Part shown: positions 52,118 through 60,610 of the stretch, piece by piece
Position numbering within the stretch: position 1 is the stretch's first letter
Layout of the letters: the number at the start of each line of letters is the position of its first letter
The notes under the pieces: generated by a model
What the model was told of the DNA's origin: nothing
Seen by the model: only the letters and a program-made list of their open reading frames with translations
Database searches by the model: none
Made by a program: the position numbers and the translations under genes
Assembly: GCF_000688395.1 (NCBI RefSeq)
Contig: NZ_JIAG01000006.1
Coordinates: 1 to 64,000 of the forward strand
Source of the DNA: Haematomicrobium sanguinis DSM 21259
GTDB lineage: Bacteria; Actinomycetota; Actinomycetes; Actinomycetales; Micrococcaceae
Direction of reading: 5' to 3'
Length of the DNA: 64,000 nt

Positions 52118-53118
52118 GCAGTGCCAGCAACGCTGACAAAGGCGTCATCCGTATTGGAACGCGCGGGAGCAAACTTGCGGTGGCGCAGTCCGGTATGGTC
52201 GCACGCGAGGTGGAAGCCATCCTCGGTGTGCCCTGCGAACTCGTCACCATCAAGACCGACGGCGATGTGCTCACCGGGTCCCTGGCGAACCTGGGCGGCA
52301 CCGGCGTCTTTGTGGCGGCGCTGCGCCAAGCAGTGTTGGACGGCCGCGTCGATATCGCGGTGCACTCGCTCAAGGACATGCCCACCGCCGATGCCCCAGG
52401 TTTGGTCATCGCGGCGACCCCGAAACGGGCGGATCCACGCGACGCGCTGTGCGCCCGGGACGGACTCACCCTGGCCGAGTTGCCCACTGACGCGAGTGTC
52501 GGCACCGGCTCCCCGCGCCGGGTCTCCCAGCTCAAGGCATTCCGTAAGGACCTGGAGACCCACGATATTCGCGGCAACGTGGACACCCGGCTGGCCAAGG
52601 TGCGTGCCAGCTCAACCGCCCAGGCGAGTCACGAAAACGGAGGGGAAGGCACCGGGGTGCTAGACGCCGTCGTACTCGCCTGTGCTGGCTTGGATCGCGT
52701 GGGGCTCGCCGAGGCAATTACCGAGCGCATCGACCCGGCAGTGATGCTCCCCGCGCCCGGGCAGGGCGCGCTTGCTCTGGAAACCCGGGCGGATTCCGAG
52801 CTCGCGCGGGCCCTCGCCGCTTATGATGATGCCCCGACCCGGCTTGCGGTGACCGCCGAACGTGCGTTGCTCGCCGCGCTCGAAGCGGGTTGCGCGGCAC
52901 CGGTGGGGGCGCTCGGAACGTTTGCGGACGGGCAGCTGCATTTGGAGGCGGTCGCCGGGACGCTGGACGGTACCACCATGTTGCGACATGCCATGAGCCA
53001 GGCGGTCAGCAGCCGGGAACAGGCCCGAGCGTTAGGGTATGAATTAGCTGAATTCCTGCTGGAGGCAGGGGCGGACCAACTGCCAGGAGTTCGCACCTCC
53101 AGCGATTCAGGGGATTAG
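52114..53118 (+). CDS. hemC: Hydroxymethylbilane synthase
   Basis: 334 residues. It links four porphobilinogens. RIGTRGSKLAVAQSGMVARE, DIAVHSLKDMPTADAPGLVI (catalytic Asp region), GTGSPRRVSQLKAFRKDLE, DIRGNVDTRLAKV are family blocks, and the cofactor-binding Cys260 is in EAGCAAPVGALG. A stretch RASSTAQASHENGGEGTG is an insert in a loop. The GTG overlaps the cpfC stop. Confidence 0.95.
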   Translation: MSSASNADKGVIRIGTRGSKLAVAQSGMVAREVEAILGVPCELVTIKTDGDVLTGSLANLGGTGVFVAALRQAVLDGRVDIAVHSLKDMPTADAPGLVIAATPKRADPRDALCARDGLTLAELPTDASVGTGSPRRVSQLKAFRKDLETHDIRGNVDTRLAKVRASSTAQASHENGGEGTGVLDAVVLACAGLDRVGLAEAITERIDPAVMLPAPGQGALALETRADSELARALAAYDDAPTRLAVTAERALLAALEAGCAAPVGALGTFADGQLHLEAVAGTLDGTTMLRHAMSQAVSSREQARALGYELAEFLLEAGADQLPGVRTSSDSGD

Positions 53119-53119
53119 C

Positions 53120-53998
53120 GTGAGTGATGCGAGTGGCCCGCTATCGGGGCAAACCGTTCTGGTGCCGCGCCCAATTGGCCGGGCCGAGCCGATAGTTCGC
53201 GCCCTTGAAGATCGGGGGGCCCAAGCGGTCGTGATGCCGCTCATTGATTTTGAGCGGGTGCAAGACTGCGAGGAATTCACCAGTGCCATGCGTTACCTGC
53301 ACTCCGGCGAATTTCAGTGGCTTTTGGTCACCAGTGCCACCACCGTGGCGGCGCTCTTGGATTGGTGCCGTTCGCAAGCGCTGAGTTTGCGCGAATTCAT
53401 CCCGGAATCGACAAAAATTGCTGCGGTCGGTAAGAGCACCGCGGCGGCCCTGCAGGCGCTCGGGCGAGAAGCCGACTTCATCTCCTCCCGCAAGCAAAGC
53501 GCGCACGGCCTGGGTGAGGATTTTCCGACGCCTACCGGGGTGGCGCACAGCGTACTGTTACCCCAATCCGACCTCGCCGACCGCGACCTTGTTGAAGCGT
53601 TGCTGGATAAGGGCTGGCAGGTGGCGCAAGTAACCGCGTATCGGACCGTCGATTTCCCGGCGGATCCCGAGCGGCGCTTGCCGCTCGGGGCGGAGCGCTC
53701 CAGCAATGGCGCGGAATGGAGCGCAAGCCAACTGCCGTTAATTATTCGGGACGCCGACACCGTGCTGTACGCGCTGATGTTGGCACCGAGCGTGGCGCGA
53801 AAGTTTATCGAGGCGGCCGGAGCCCGAATCGGTTCGGTGCGGCTGGTCGCCATTGGTGAACGGACCGCACGTGAAATCGAAAAAACCGGGCACCGCGTGT
53901 TCGCGACCGCGGCCGAGCCCACCGTAGAAGCCATGATGGCGGCATTAGAAGAGTCCGCCAGCCCTGGCCTTGGACATGGAAAGAGCGTGAAGGCATGA
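53120..53998 (+). CDS. hemD: Uroporphyrinogen-III synthase
   Basis: 292 residues, a poorly conserved two-domain enzyme that closes the tetrapyrrole ring with inversion of ring [21 protein letters not shown] begins domain 1, [16 protein letters not shown] and [20 protein letters not shown] are typical, then [12 protein letters not shown] in domain 2 and [20 protein letters not shown] at the end. GTG start two bases after hemC with AGGGG upstream; its stop overlaps hemB. Identity rests mainly on fold blocks and position. Confidence 0.85.
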   Translation: MSDASGPLSGQTVLVPRPIGRAEPIVRALEDRGAQAVVMPLIDFERVQDCEEFTSAMRYLHSGEFQWLLVTSATTVAALLDWCRSQALSLREFIPESTKIAAVGKSTAAALQALGREADFISSRKQSAHGLGEDFPTPTGVAHSVLLPQSDLADRDLVEALLDKGWQVAQVTAYRTVDFPADPERRLPLGAERSSNGAEWSASQLPLIIRDADTVLYALMLAPSVARKFIEAAGARIGSVRLVAIGERTAREIEKTGHRVFATAAEPTVEAMMAALEESASPGLGHGKSVKA

Positions 53999-54981
53999 GT
54001 TTCCCCACCGACCGGCCGCGCCGGTTGCGGCAAAGCCCGGCGATCAGGGCGATGGTCGCCGAGCACCGAATGGGCGCGCGCGATCTGATCCTGCCGATGT
54101 TCGTCAAAGAGGGGTTAGACGCGCCACAGCCGATTTCCTCGATGCCCGGGGTGGTTCAGCACAGCGAAGCGTCCCTGCTTCAGGCAGCGCGCGACGCGCT
54201 TGAGGCCGGTATTGCCGGTGTCATGCTCTTCGGTATTCCCGCGGTGCGAGACGCCGAGGGCAGCCAAGGAGTGGACCCGCAGGGCATCTTAAACCGCTCG
54301 ATTGCGGCGTTGCGCGCCGAATTCGGCGATTCGCTGGTGATCATGGCCGACCTCTGCCTGGATGAGTTCACCGACCACGGGCACTGCGGGGTGCTGCGCG
54401 AGGACGGCGCCGTGGACAATGACCGGACCCTTGAAATTTACGCTGCCATGGCGGTGGCGCAGGCGCAGGCCGGGGCCGATGTTGTAGGTCCGTCCGGCAT
54501 GATGGACGGACAGGTCGGCGTCATCCGGGAAGCCTTGGATCAAGCCGGGTTCCAGGACGTCATCATTCTCGCGTACACCGCAAAATACGCGTCCGCGTTT
54601 TACGGGCCGTTCCGCGATGCCGTGGATTCGCAACTCACGGGCGATCGGCGCACCTACCAAATGGATGCGGCAAATCGTCGCGAGGCGCTGCTGGAGTTAG
54701 AACAGGATGTGGCAGAGGGCGCGGACATCGTGATGGTGAAGCCGGCCATGTCCTACCTCGATATTCTGGCCGACGTGGCCGCAGCCTCCCCGGTTCCGGT
54801 GGCCGCCTACCAAATTTCGGGGGAGTACTCGATGATCGAGGCCGCCGCCGCGAACGGCTGGATTGACCGGAAGGCCGCGATCATGGAGTCATTGCTGTCC
54901 ATCAAGCGGGCCGGAGCCACCTTGATTTTGACCTATTGGGCGCTGGAAGCCGCCGCCTGGATTCGCGAGGGAGACGCATGA
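53995..54981 (+). CDS. hemB: Porphobilinogen synthase
   Basis: 328 residues. It condenses two aminolevulinate molecules. [12 protein letters not shown] and [20 protein letters not shown] start the barrel. The Schiff-base lysines are Lys197 in [14 protein letters not shown] and Lys249 in [29 protein letters not shown] keeps two Cys of the metal site. The ATG overlaps the hemD stop; the stop overlaps hemL. Confidence 0.95.
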   Translation: MSFPTDRPRRLRQSPAIRAMVAEHRMGARDLILPMFVKEGLDAPQPISSMPGVVQHSEASLLQAARDALEAGIAGVMLFGIPAVRDAEGSQGVDPQGILNRSIAALRAEFGDSLVIMADLCLDEFTDHGHCGVLREDGAVDNDRTLEIYAAMAVAQAQAGADVVGPSGMMDGQVGVIREALDQAGFQDVIILAYTAKYASAFYGPFRDAVDSQLTGDRRTYQMDAANRREALLELEQDVAEGADIVMVKPAMSYLDILADVAAASPVPVAAYQISGEYSMIEAAAANGWIDRKAAIMESLLSIKRAGATLILTYWALEAAAWIREGDA

Positions 54982-56291
54982 GCAACTCGGATGACCTTTT
55001 CGCCACCGCACAAGAGCTCATGCCCGGCGGCGTGAACTCGCCGGTGCGCGCGTTCGGCTCGGTGGGTGGCACGCCGCGTCTCTTAACCGGTGCCCGCGGC
55101 GCCTATGTCACCGATGCCGACGGGCGCGAGTACGTCGACTTGGTGTCCTCTTGGGGTCCGGCATTACTCGGTCACGCGCACCCGGCGGTGCTGGCGGCGG
55201 TACATCAGGCGGTGGACCGTGGGTTGTCCTTTGGCGCATCCACACCTGCCGAAGCGGAATTGGCTTCCCTGATCACCGAGCGAGTCAGCCCGGTCGAGCG
55301 AGTGCGCATGGTGTCTACCGGCACCGAAGCGACCATGACCGCGACCCGCCTTGCCCGCGGGTACACCGGGCGGGACCTGATCGTGAAATTCGCCGGAAAC
55401 TACCACGGCCACGTCGACTCATTGCTGGCGCAGGCCGGTTCGGGAGTGGCGACGATGGCTCTCCCCGGTTCCGCCGGGGTGTCCGAGGCGGTGGCAGCCG
55501 AAACCCTGGTGCTGCCCTACAACGATCTTGACGCCGTTGCCGAAGCTTTTGGCCAACACGGTGAGCGCATCGCCGCCATTATTGTGGAGTCGGCGCCGGC
55601 CAATATGGGCGTGGTGGAGCCGCTGCCCGGCTTCAATAAGGGGCTCAAGGACATCGCCGCGGCACACGGTGCGCTACTGATTGTGGACGAAGTGTTGACC
55701 GGTTTCCGGGTGGGACCTGCGGGTTATTGGGGTGAAAACGGCGCCAATGAAGGTTGGGCTCCCGACCTCTTTACCTTCGGCAAGGTTATTGGCGGTGGAA
55801 TGCCGGTGGCGGCCCTTGGCGGCCGTGCCGAGGTGATGAACCAGCTGGCGCCGCTCGGTCCGGTGTATCAGGCGGGCACGCTCTCCGGGAACCCCGTGGC
55901 GATGGCCGCCGGTATTGCTACCTTGCAGAACGCGACCGCCGAGGTGTACGCGCACATTGACGCGCGTTCTGCCGAACTGTCCGCCGCGTTGTCTGCGGCG
56001 CTGGATGCCGAGGGCGTCAACCACTCGATTCAGCGGGCCGGCAACCTATTCTCGGTGGCCTTTGGCACCGCGGAGCGCGGAGTGCGCAACTACGCGGATG
56101 CGACGGCCCAGGAAGCGTTCCGGTACGCCCCGTTCTTCCACTCCTTGCTGGATGCCGGAGTGTACCTGCCGCCCTCGGTGTTCGAGGCGTGGTTCCTGAA
56201 CGCCGCGCATGACGACGCCGCCATGGAAAAGATCGCCGCGGCACTTCCCGCCGCCGCAAAAGCCGCCGCAAAGGCCCAACCCCACCCCTAA
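54978..56291 (+). CDS. hemL: Glutamate-1-semialdehyde 2,1-aminomutase
   Basis: 437 residues, a PLP enzyme that turns HemA's product into aminolevulinate. [19 protein letters not shown] at the start, [35 protein letters not shown] (PLP Asp) and the PLP Lys269 in [17 protein letters not shown] identify it. The ATG at 54978 overlaps the hemB stop (ATGA); the longer frame from 54936 is inside hemB. Last gene of the haem run, followed by three palindromes. Confidence 0.95.
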   Translation: MSNSDDLFATAQELMPGGVNSPVRAFGSVGGTPRLLTGARGAYVTDADGREYVDLVSSWGPALLGHAHPAVLAAVHQAVDRGLSFGASTPAEAELASLITERVSPVERVRMVSTGTEATMTATRLARGYTGRDLIVKFAGNYHGHVDSLLAQAGSGVATMALPGSAGVSEAVAAETLVLPYNDLDAVAEAFGQHGERIAAIIVESAPANMGVVEPLPGFNKGLKDIAAAHGALLIVDEVLTGFRVGPAGYWGENGANEGWAPDLFTFGKVIGGGMPVAALGGRAEVMNQLAPLGPVYQAGTLSGNPVAMAAGIATLQNATAEVYAHIDARSAELSAALSAALDAEGVNHSIQRAGNLFSVAFGTAERGVRNYADATAQEAFRYAPFFHSLLDAGVYLPPSVFEAWFLNAAHDDAAMEKIAAALPAAAKAAAKAQPHP

Positions 56292-56304
56292 TCGCCCCAC
56301 ACCC

Positions 56305-56383
56305 CTAATCGACTGTGCAGAACACGCACGCGACACGCCGTTAAAGTGTGCATTTTCTGCACAGTCGATTTCGAGTGTGCGCT
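56305..56383. repeat. Repeat copy A2 with 16-bp inverted arms
   Basis: AATCGACTGTGCAGAA (56307-56322) and TTCTGCACAGTCGATT (56355-56370) pair perfectly around 32 bases. It is nearly identical to copy A1 at 9849-9925, arms, loop and flank included. It starts soon after the hemL stop. Confidence 0.85.
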
Positions 56384-56409
56384 GTGGTGCCCGCTCACCG
56401 GACATTAAA

Positions 56410-56463
56410 GTACGACGGCGCGTGGTCACCTTTCGTACGAAAGGTGACCACGCGCCGTCGTAC
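56410..56463. repeat. Perfect 54-bp palindrome without a loop
   Basis: 56410-56436 and 56437-56463 are exact reverse complements meeting at TTCGTACGAA. Both ends carry the motif GTACGACGGCG. No T run follows. Confidence 0.95.
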
Positions 56464-56468
56464 CTCAT

Positions 56469-56524
56469 CTATGTAGCAGTTAATGCCCATCCAGAGAAAA
56501 ACATGGGCATTAACTGCTACATAG
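56469..56524. repeat. 22-bp-stem hairpin with 12-base loop
   Basis: 56469-56490 and 56503-56524 pair perfectly around CCAGAGAAAAAC. The outer ends are CTATGTAGC and GCTACATAG, as in the 64-bp palindrome at 45900; the inner part differs. It lies just before the stop of the convergent metQ and may be its terminator. Confidence 0.9.
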
Positions 56525-56533
56525 TCGAGGGGG

Positions 56534-57385
56534 TTAGAAGGCGGGGCTGACGTCGCCGGCCGGCCAGGTGTCCTCGATGAACTTCTTGACCTCAGGGGTG
56601 TGCAACAGTTCCTCCAGCTTGGCGATGGCCGGGGTGGATTCGCCGGCGCGCCAGACCAGGAAGTTGGCGTACTTGTTGTCGGTCAGCGACTCGACCGCAA
56701 CCGCGTCTTTGGTGGAGAGGCCCGCGTCCAGGATGTAGTTGCCATTGATGATCGCAAGATCGACGGTCGGGTCCTTCAAGTCATTGACCAACAGTTCCGG
56801 CTGGTTCTCGCTAAAGGTCAGTTTTTTGGGATTTTGCTCCTCGGTGAGGGCGAGCACGCTCGCGTCATCCGGCACGTTCTCCAGCAGACCATTGGCTTCC
56901 AGGAGCTTGAGCGCGCGGGTCTGGTTGGCCGGGTCATTGGTGATGGCGATCTTGCCGCCCTCGGGGACCTCGGAAATGTCCTGGTACTTCTCCGAGAACG
57001 CGGCATACGGCTCCACGTGCACGCCTGCGCCGTGCTCGAAGTTGTAGCCCTTCTCCGCCGACTGGGATTCCAAATAGGGCAAGTGCTGGTAGAAGTTGGC
57101 GTCCAGCGAACCGTCCTGCAACGCAATGTTCGGGAGGTTGTAGTCGTCGAATTCCTTGATATCGATCTTGAGTCCGGCTTCGGGAGCCAGTTTCTCATTA
57201 ATGAATTCTAGGATTTGTGCGTGCGGACGTGGGCTTGCGCCGACGGTAATGGTGACCGGGTTTGCCGGGTCCAGTGTTGCCTGATCGGAGGCATCGGTTG
57301 AGCCGGAGTTGGCTCCGCAGGCGCTCAAGCTCATGAGCGCAGCCGCAGAAATGGCAATGGTTTTGAGCGCCAGGCGTCGTTTCAT
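56534..57385 (-). CDS. metQ: Methionine-binding lipoprotein MetQ (NlpA family)
   Basis: 283 residues. The signal peptide ends in the lipobox LSAC (Cys23). VTITVGASPRPHAQILEFIN, DYNLPNIALQDGSLDANFYQ and HLPYLESQS are typical of NlpA-type binding proteins; ITNDPANQTRALKLLEANGL follows. SD AAGGAG. It captures D- or L-methionine for MetI/MetN. Confidence 0.92.
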   Translation of the reverse strand: MKRRLALKTIAISAAALMSLSACGANSGSTDASDQATLDPANPVTITVGASPRPHAQILEFINEKLAPEAGLKIDIKEFDDYNLPNIALQDGSLDANFYQHLPYLESQSAEKGYNFEHGAGVHVEPYAAFSEKYQDISEVPEGGKIAITNDPANQTRALKLLEANGLLENVPDDASVLALTEEQNPKKLTFSENQPELLVNDLKDPTVDLAIINGNYILDAGLSTKDAVAVESLTDNKYANFLVWRAGESTPAIAKLEELLHTPEVKKFIEDTWPAGDVSPAF

Positions 57386-57455
57386 CAGGGTTCTCCTTGT
57401 GATGTGAGTGAGTGTTGAGGGACGGGAAAGGGGATTCGCCAGGGTCGCGGGCGCG

Positions 57456-58232
57456 TCAACTGGCCGTCAGGTTCCGGGCCCGGCGCGGCCGTTTGGCGGC
57501 GGCATCCCGGTTCCGATGATCGGCCTTTCGGGCCAGCCAGTCTCCGGTGAGTTGCACCGCCTGCACCAGGATCACGATGATAATGATGATCACCACCATG
57601 GTCGTGACATCGAAGCGTTGCACACCATAGTTGTATGCGAGGCGGCCGAGCCCGCCGCCGCCCACCACACCGGCCATGGCCGAGTAACCGATGATGGTAA
57701 CCACCGTGGTGGTGAACGCGGCAATCAGGCTGGGCTTGGCCTCGGGCAAGAGCACCTTGCGCACAATCTGTGTGGTGGTGGAGCCCATGATTCGGGCAGC
57801 ATCGATCTTGCCCGCATCGATCTCGCGCAGTGAAACCTCCACCAGGCGGGCGAAAAACGGGATGGTGCCGATGGTCAGCGATACCGATGCCGCAATCGGT
57901 CCAATGGAGGAGCCGGTGATGAACCGGGCCACCGGGATCAGCGCCACCATCAGGATCGCGAACGGGATCGACCGGGTGATGTTCACGATCACCCCGGAGA
58001 GGATGGCGCTCACCACCGGCATGGGTTTCAGCCCGCCGGGCGCCACAAGATAGAGCAGCACACCAAGCGGCAGGCCGATGAGGAGCGTCAGAAGCGCGGA
58101 GATGCCCACCATCTGCAAGGTCGCCACGAACTCGACCGGTAGCGCCTTGGTCAGGGCAGGGTTGCTCGTCAGGTCGCTCCAAAAATCGGTGCGGACGCCC
58201 GCGGCCATGGAGCCAGCAAGTGAGATCGCCAT
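57456..58232 (-). CDS. metI: Methionine ABC transporter permease MetI
   Basis: 258 residues, about five membrane spans, with the EAA loop IDAGKIDAARIMGSTTTQIV and IGYSAMAGVVGGGGLGRLA, typical of MetI. The ATG at 58232 overlaps the metN stop by one base (TGATG). The longer upstream frame is inside metN in another frame. The gap to metQ is 70 bases. Confidence 0.92.
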   Translation of the reverse strand: MAISLAGSMAAGVRTDFWSDLTSNPALTKALPVEFVATLQMVGISALLTLLIGLPLGVLLYLVAPGGLKPMPVVSAILSGVIVNITRSIPFAILMVALIPVARFITGSSIGPIAASVSLTIGTIPFFARLVEVSLREIDAGKIDAARIMGSTTTQIVRKVLLPEAKPSLIAAFTTTVVTIIGYSAMAGVVGGGGLGRLAYNYGVQRFDVTTMVVIIIIIVILVQAVQLTGDWLARKADHRNRDAAAKRPRRARNLTAS

Positions 58233-59269
58233 CAGCCAGCCACCTCCTCGGCAAGCTGAGAAGCCCCGGAGAGATGCGCCCGGTAGGCCCTGAAGTTCAT
58301 GGATTTTTCGCCCAAAACCTGTTCCAGCCGGGCGCGCTTCTCGGGGGAGGTTTCGGCAGGGGTATCGATGTAGAAATGGCCAAACGTTTGACCGCCCAAT
58401 TGCTCCACCGTGCCCGCCAGAATGTTCACGTCCACACCGCTCTCCCGCATGAGCCGAGCAAATTGCGGTTCGGCCGCCTCGGAACCCGAATACAGGACCT
58501 CCAGCGCGGAGGCGCTGTCCAACGATGGATCCAAGACCGGCAGCGGCAGCAACGCCTCGCTCAGCGGAGAACCGAAGTCCGCCGCCACCTCGGTGATGTC
58601 CCCGCTCTGCGCGATCTTCCCGGCGCTCAAGAGCGACACCGAATCGCACAACGATTTCACAACCGACATTTCGTGGGTGATGATCAGCACGGTGATACCC
58701 AGCCGCTCGCGCAAGGAGCGCAAGAGATCAAGGATCTCGCCCGTGGTGCTGGGGTCCAACGCGGACGTGGGTTCATCGCACAACAGCACATGCGGGTCAT
58801 TGGCCAGGGCGCGCGCAATGCCCACGCGTTGCTTTTGCCCGCCGGAGAGCTGGGAAGGATAGGACTCGGCGAACCCGGCAAGCCCCACCAAATCCAATAA
58901 CTCGGCGACCTTGCGCGAAATGTCGGCGCGCGGCACGCCGACAATCTCCAAGGGGTGCGCCACATTCTGCGCGGCGGTCCGCGAGTCCATCAGATTAGCG
59001 TGTTGAAAGACCATGCCTAAGCGGCGCCGAGCCGCGCGCAATTGCGAATCCCGCACGCCGGCCAGGTCCACACCGTCGATACTGACAGTGCCGCTCGTCG
59101 GCCGCTCCAGCAGCGTCAGGCATCGTACTAGCGTGGACTTGCCGGCGCCCGACGGCCCAATAATGCCGTGGATGCGCCCGGCGCCGACCTCCAAATCGAC
59201 GCCATCCAACGCCACAATATCGGTGGCACCGGAACGGTAGACCTTCCGCAGGTCCGTGACTGAAATCAA
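58232..59269 (-). CDS. metN: Methionine ABC transporter ATPase MetN
   Basis: 345 residues. Walker A is GPSGAGKST (about 38-46), signature LSGGQKQR, Walker [14 protein letters not shown], switch His in IITHEMSV. The C-terminal ~100 residues (from about 245) are a NIL regulatory domain that binds methionine and inhibits transport. The start is a TTG with AGGGG seven bases upstream. First gene of metNIQ. Confidence 0.92.
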   Translation of the reverse strand: MISVTDLRKVYRSGATDIVALDGVDLEVGAGRIHGIIGPSGAGKSTLVRCLTLLERPTSGTVSIDGVDLAGVRDSQLRAARRRLGMVFQHANLMDSRTAAQNVAHPLEIVGVPRADISRKVAELLDLVGLAGFAESYPSQLSGGQKQRVGIARALANDPHVLLCDEPTSALDPSTTGEILDLLRSLRERLGITVLIITHEMSVVKSLCDSVSLLSAGKIAQSGDITEVAADFGSPLSEALLPLPVLDPSLDSASALEVLYSGSEAAEPQFARLMRESGVDVNILAGTVEQLGGQTFGHFYIDTPAETSPEKRARLEQVLGEKSMNFRAYRAHLSGASQLAEEVAG

Positions 59270-59314
59270 TGGTTCCCCTCAACACAAGCGATAACTCGTC
59301 GCAAAAGCGACTCA

Positions 59315-59341
59315 TTATTACAGCATGGGGCGAACAATCAA
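59315..59341 (-). promoter_or_regulatory. Candidate metN promoter
   Basis: On the minus strand TTGATT (59336-59341) and TAATAA (59315-59320), with 15 bases between. It is one of few pairs with both hexamers in this window. The spacing is a bit short. Confidence 0.45.
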
Positions 59342-59401
59342 CAGAAATCGGCCGTCATACTCGATCACAACCGAATATTCTGATCCAATTTCACAATCAC
59401 G

Positions 59402-59424
59402 CGCAATAAGTAACGATTATTGCG
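59402..59424. terminator. AT-rich hairpin between exonuclease and metN
   Basis: CGCAATAA (59402-59409) and TTATTGCG (59417-59424) pair around seven bases. It is downstream of the exonuclease gene and upstream of the metN promoter. It could be a terminator or an operator. Confidence 0.4.
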
Positions 59425-59455
59425 TGAGGAGGCATCGCCGTCGTCATTAATTCGC

Positions 59456-60142
59456 TCACTTGCCGGATACCGGCCAACTTCCGTCGATAACCACCCCCGG
59501 TTTACTGCGCCTGAGATACTCTTGGAAGCTCGCGGCCTGCTCGCGAGCCCATATAATCTGCGCATCATGCAACGCCTCGGCCTCGATATCCACCTCCGCA
59601 AACGCCTGCGCAATTTTGAGCGCCACCTCGAGTGTGGCGATCGAGTCCGCCGCCGAGGAGTGCGCATCATCCAGACGCACACCGTAGTGTTCGGTCATCG
59701 CGACCAGGGTGCGGTTGCCGCGCCGAAAACGATCGACGCGCTTGTCCATCACCAACGGGTCCAACACCGGCCGCGGCGACACCTCGCCGAATCCGTGCCG
59801 CCTGGCCTCCGCATTGATCAGCGTGAAATCATACGGCGCGTTGAACGCCATCACCGGGGTCCCCGCCGCAAACAAATCGCGCAGCGCCCCCAGGATTTCC
59901 GGTAGCGCAACCTGCGGGTCTACGCCCTCGCGCTGCGCTTCTTCGGTGCTGATCCCATGAATTGCGCTCGCCCCCGCGGGGATCGGCACACCCGGGTTCA
60001 GCAGCCACGTCCGCTCCTCCACGAGCGAATTATCCGCGCCATAGTGCACAATTGACGCGGTCACCACACGCGCGCTGTGCGGATCCCGACCCGTTGTTTC
60101 CAGGTCAAAAGCCGCCCGCGCCTCTTCCGTCCATTTGCTCAT
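59456..60142 (-). CDS. DnaQ-like 3'-5' exonuclease (DEDDh)
   Basis: 228 residues. ExoI is FDLETTG (12-18), ExoII is AFNAPYDFTLINAEARRHGF, and ExoIII is LDDAHSSAADSIATLEV with the DEDDh His. No polymerase is fused. It may proofread for a polymerase or act in repair; the exact job is open. A TAGCGT box lies six bases before the ATG. Confidence 0.9.
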   Translation of the reverse strand: MSKWTEEARAAFDLETTGRDPHSARVVTASIVHYGADNSLVEERTWLLNPGVPIPAGASAIHGISTEEAQREGVDPQVALPEILGALRDLFAAGTPVMAFNAPYDFTLINAEARRHGFGEVSPRPVLDPLVMDKRVDRFRRGNRTLVAMTEHYGVRLDDAHSSAADSIATLEVALKIAQAFAEVDIEAEALHDAQIIWAREQAASFQEYLRRSKPGVVIDGSWPVSGK

Positions 60143-60148
60143 GTGACC

Positions 60149-60154
60149 ACGCTA
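60149..60154 (-). promoter_or_regulatory. -10 box TAGCGT for the exonuclease gene
   Basis: On the minus strand TAGCGT is followed by GGTCAC and the ATG at 60142. Confidence 0.5.
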
Positions 60155-60179
60155 GCGCCTACCTCTGACATTGAGCGCA

Positions 60180-60185
60180 TAAGCT
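60180..60185 (+). promoter_or_regulatory. -10 box TAAGCT, leaderless geometry
   Basis: TAAGCT is followed by GGATTG and the GTG at 60192. Confidence 0.5.
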
Positions 60186-60191
60186 GGATTG

Positions 60192-60608
60192 GTGCGGGAA
60201 AAGCTCACCGAAATTGTGCTCCAGGTAGTGTCCATGGTGCCCGAGGGTACCGCCCTCAGCTACAAGGACGTCGCCGAACTCATCGAGTACGCCGGCCCTC
60301 GCCAGATCGGGCGAATCATGGCCGTTGGCGGAATCACGGTGCCGTGGTGGGGGATTGTGCGGGCGGATGGGAGCCTGCCGGGCCACCTTTTTGAGCGGGC
60401 CCTGCCGGAGTATGAGCGCGAAAACACCCCTTTAAAGATGTACGACGGCGTGGCGGCGCGAGTTGATATGAAAAGGGCGCGTTGGGTGCCCACTGAGATA
60501 GAGCTCGAGGCAATCGATCGGCTGGCCGAACCGTTACACGTGGGGGCGTCCGCGCCCGATTATTGGCAGGGTGCGCGCTCACTGTCAGAGCCGGGTGGTG
60601 TGCTGTAG
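60192..60608 (+). CDS. Alkyltransferase-like protein (ATL, MGMT fold)
   Basis: 138 residues. MVPEGTALSYKDVAELIEYAGPRQIGRIMAV has the DNA-binding helix of O6-alkylguanine alkyltransferases with the base-flipping Arg, but the active Cys of PCHRV is replaced: the site reads VPWWGIVRADG. It would bind alkylated guanine and call nucleotide excision repair, as other ATL proteins do, without repair of its own. GTG at 60192 (a TTG one codon earlier is possible). Two bases before the adnA-like gene. Confidence 0.88.
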   Translation: MREKLTEIVLQVVSMVPEGTALSYKDVAELIEYAGPRQIGRIMAVGGITVPWWGIVRADGSLPGHLFERALPEYERENTPLKMYDGVAARVDMKRARWVPTEIELEAIDRLAEPLHVGASAPDYWQGARSLSEPGGVL

Positions 60609-60610
60609 TC

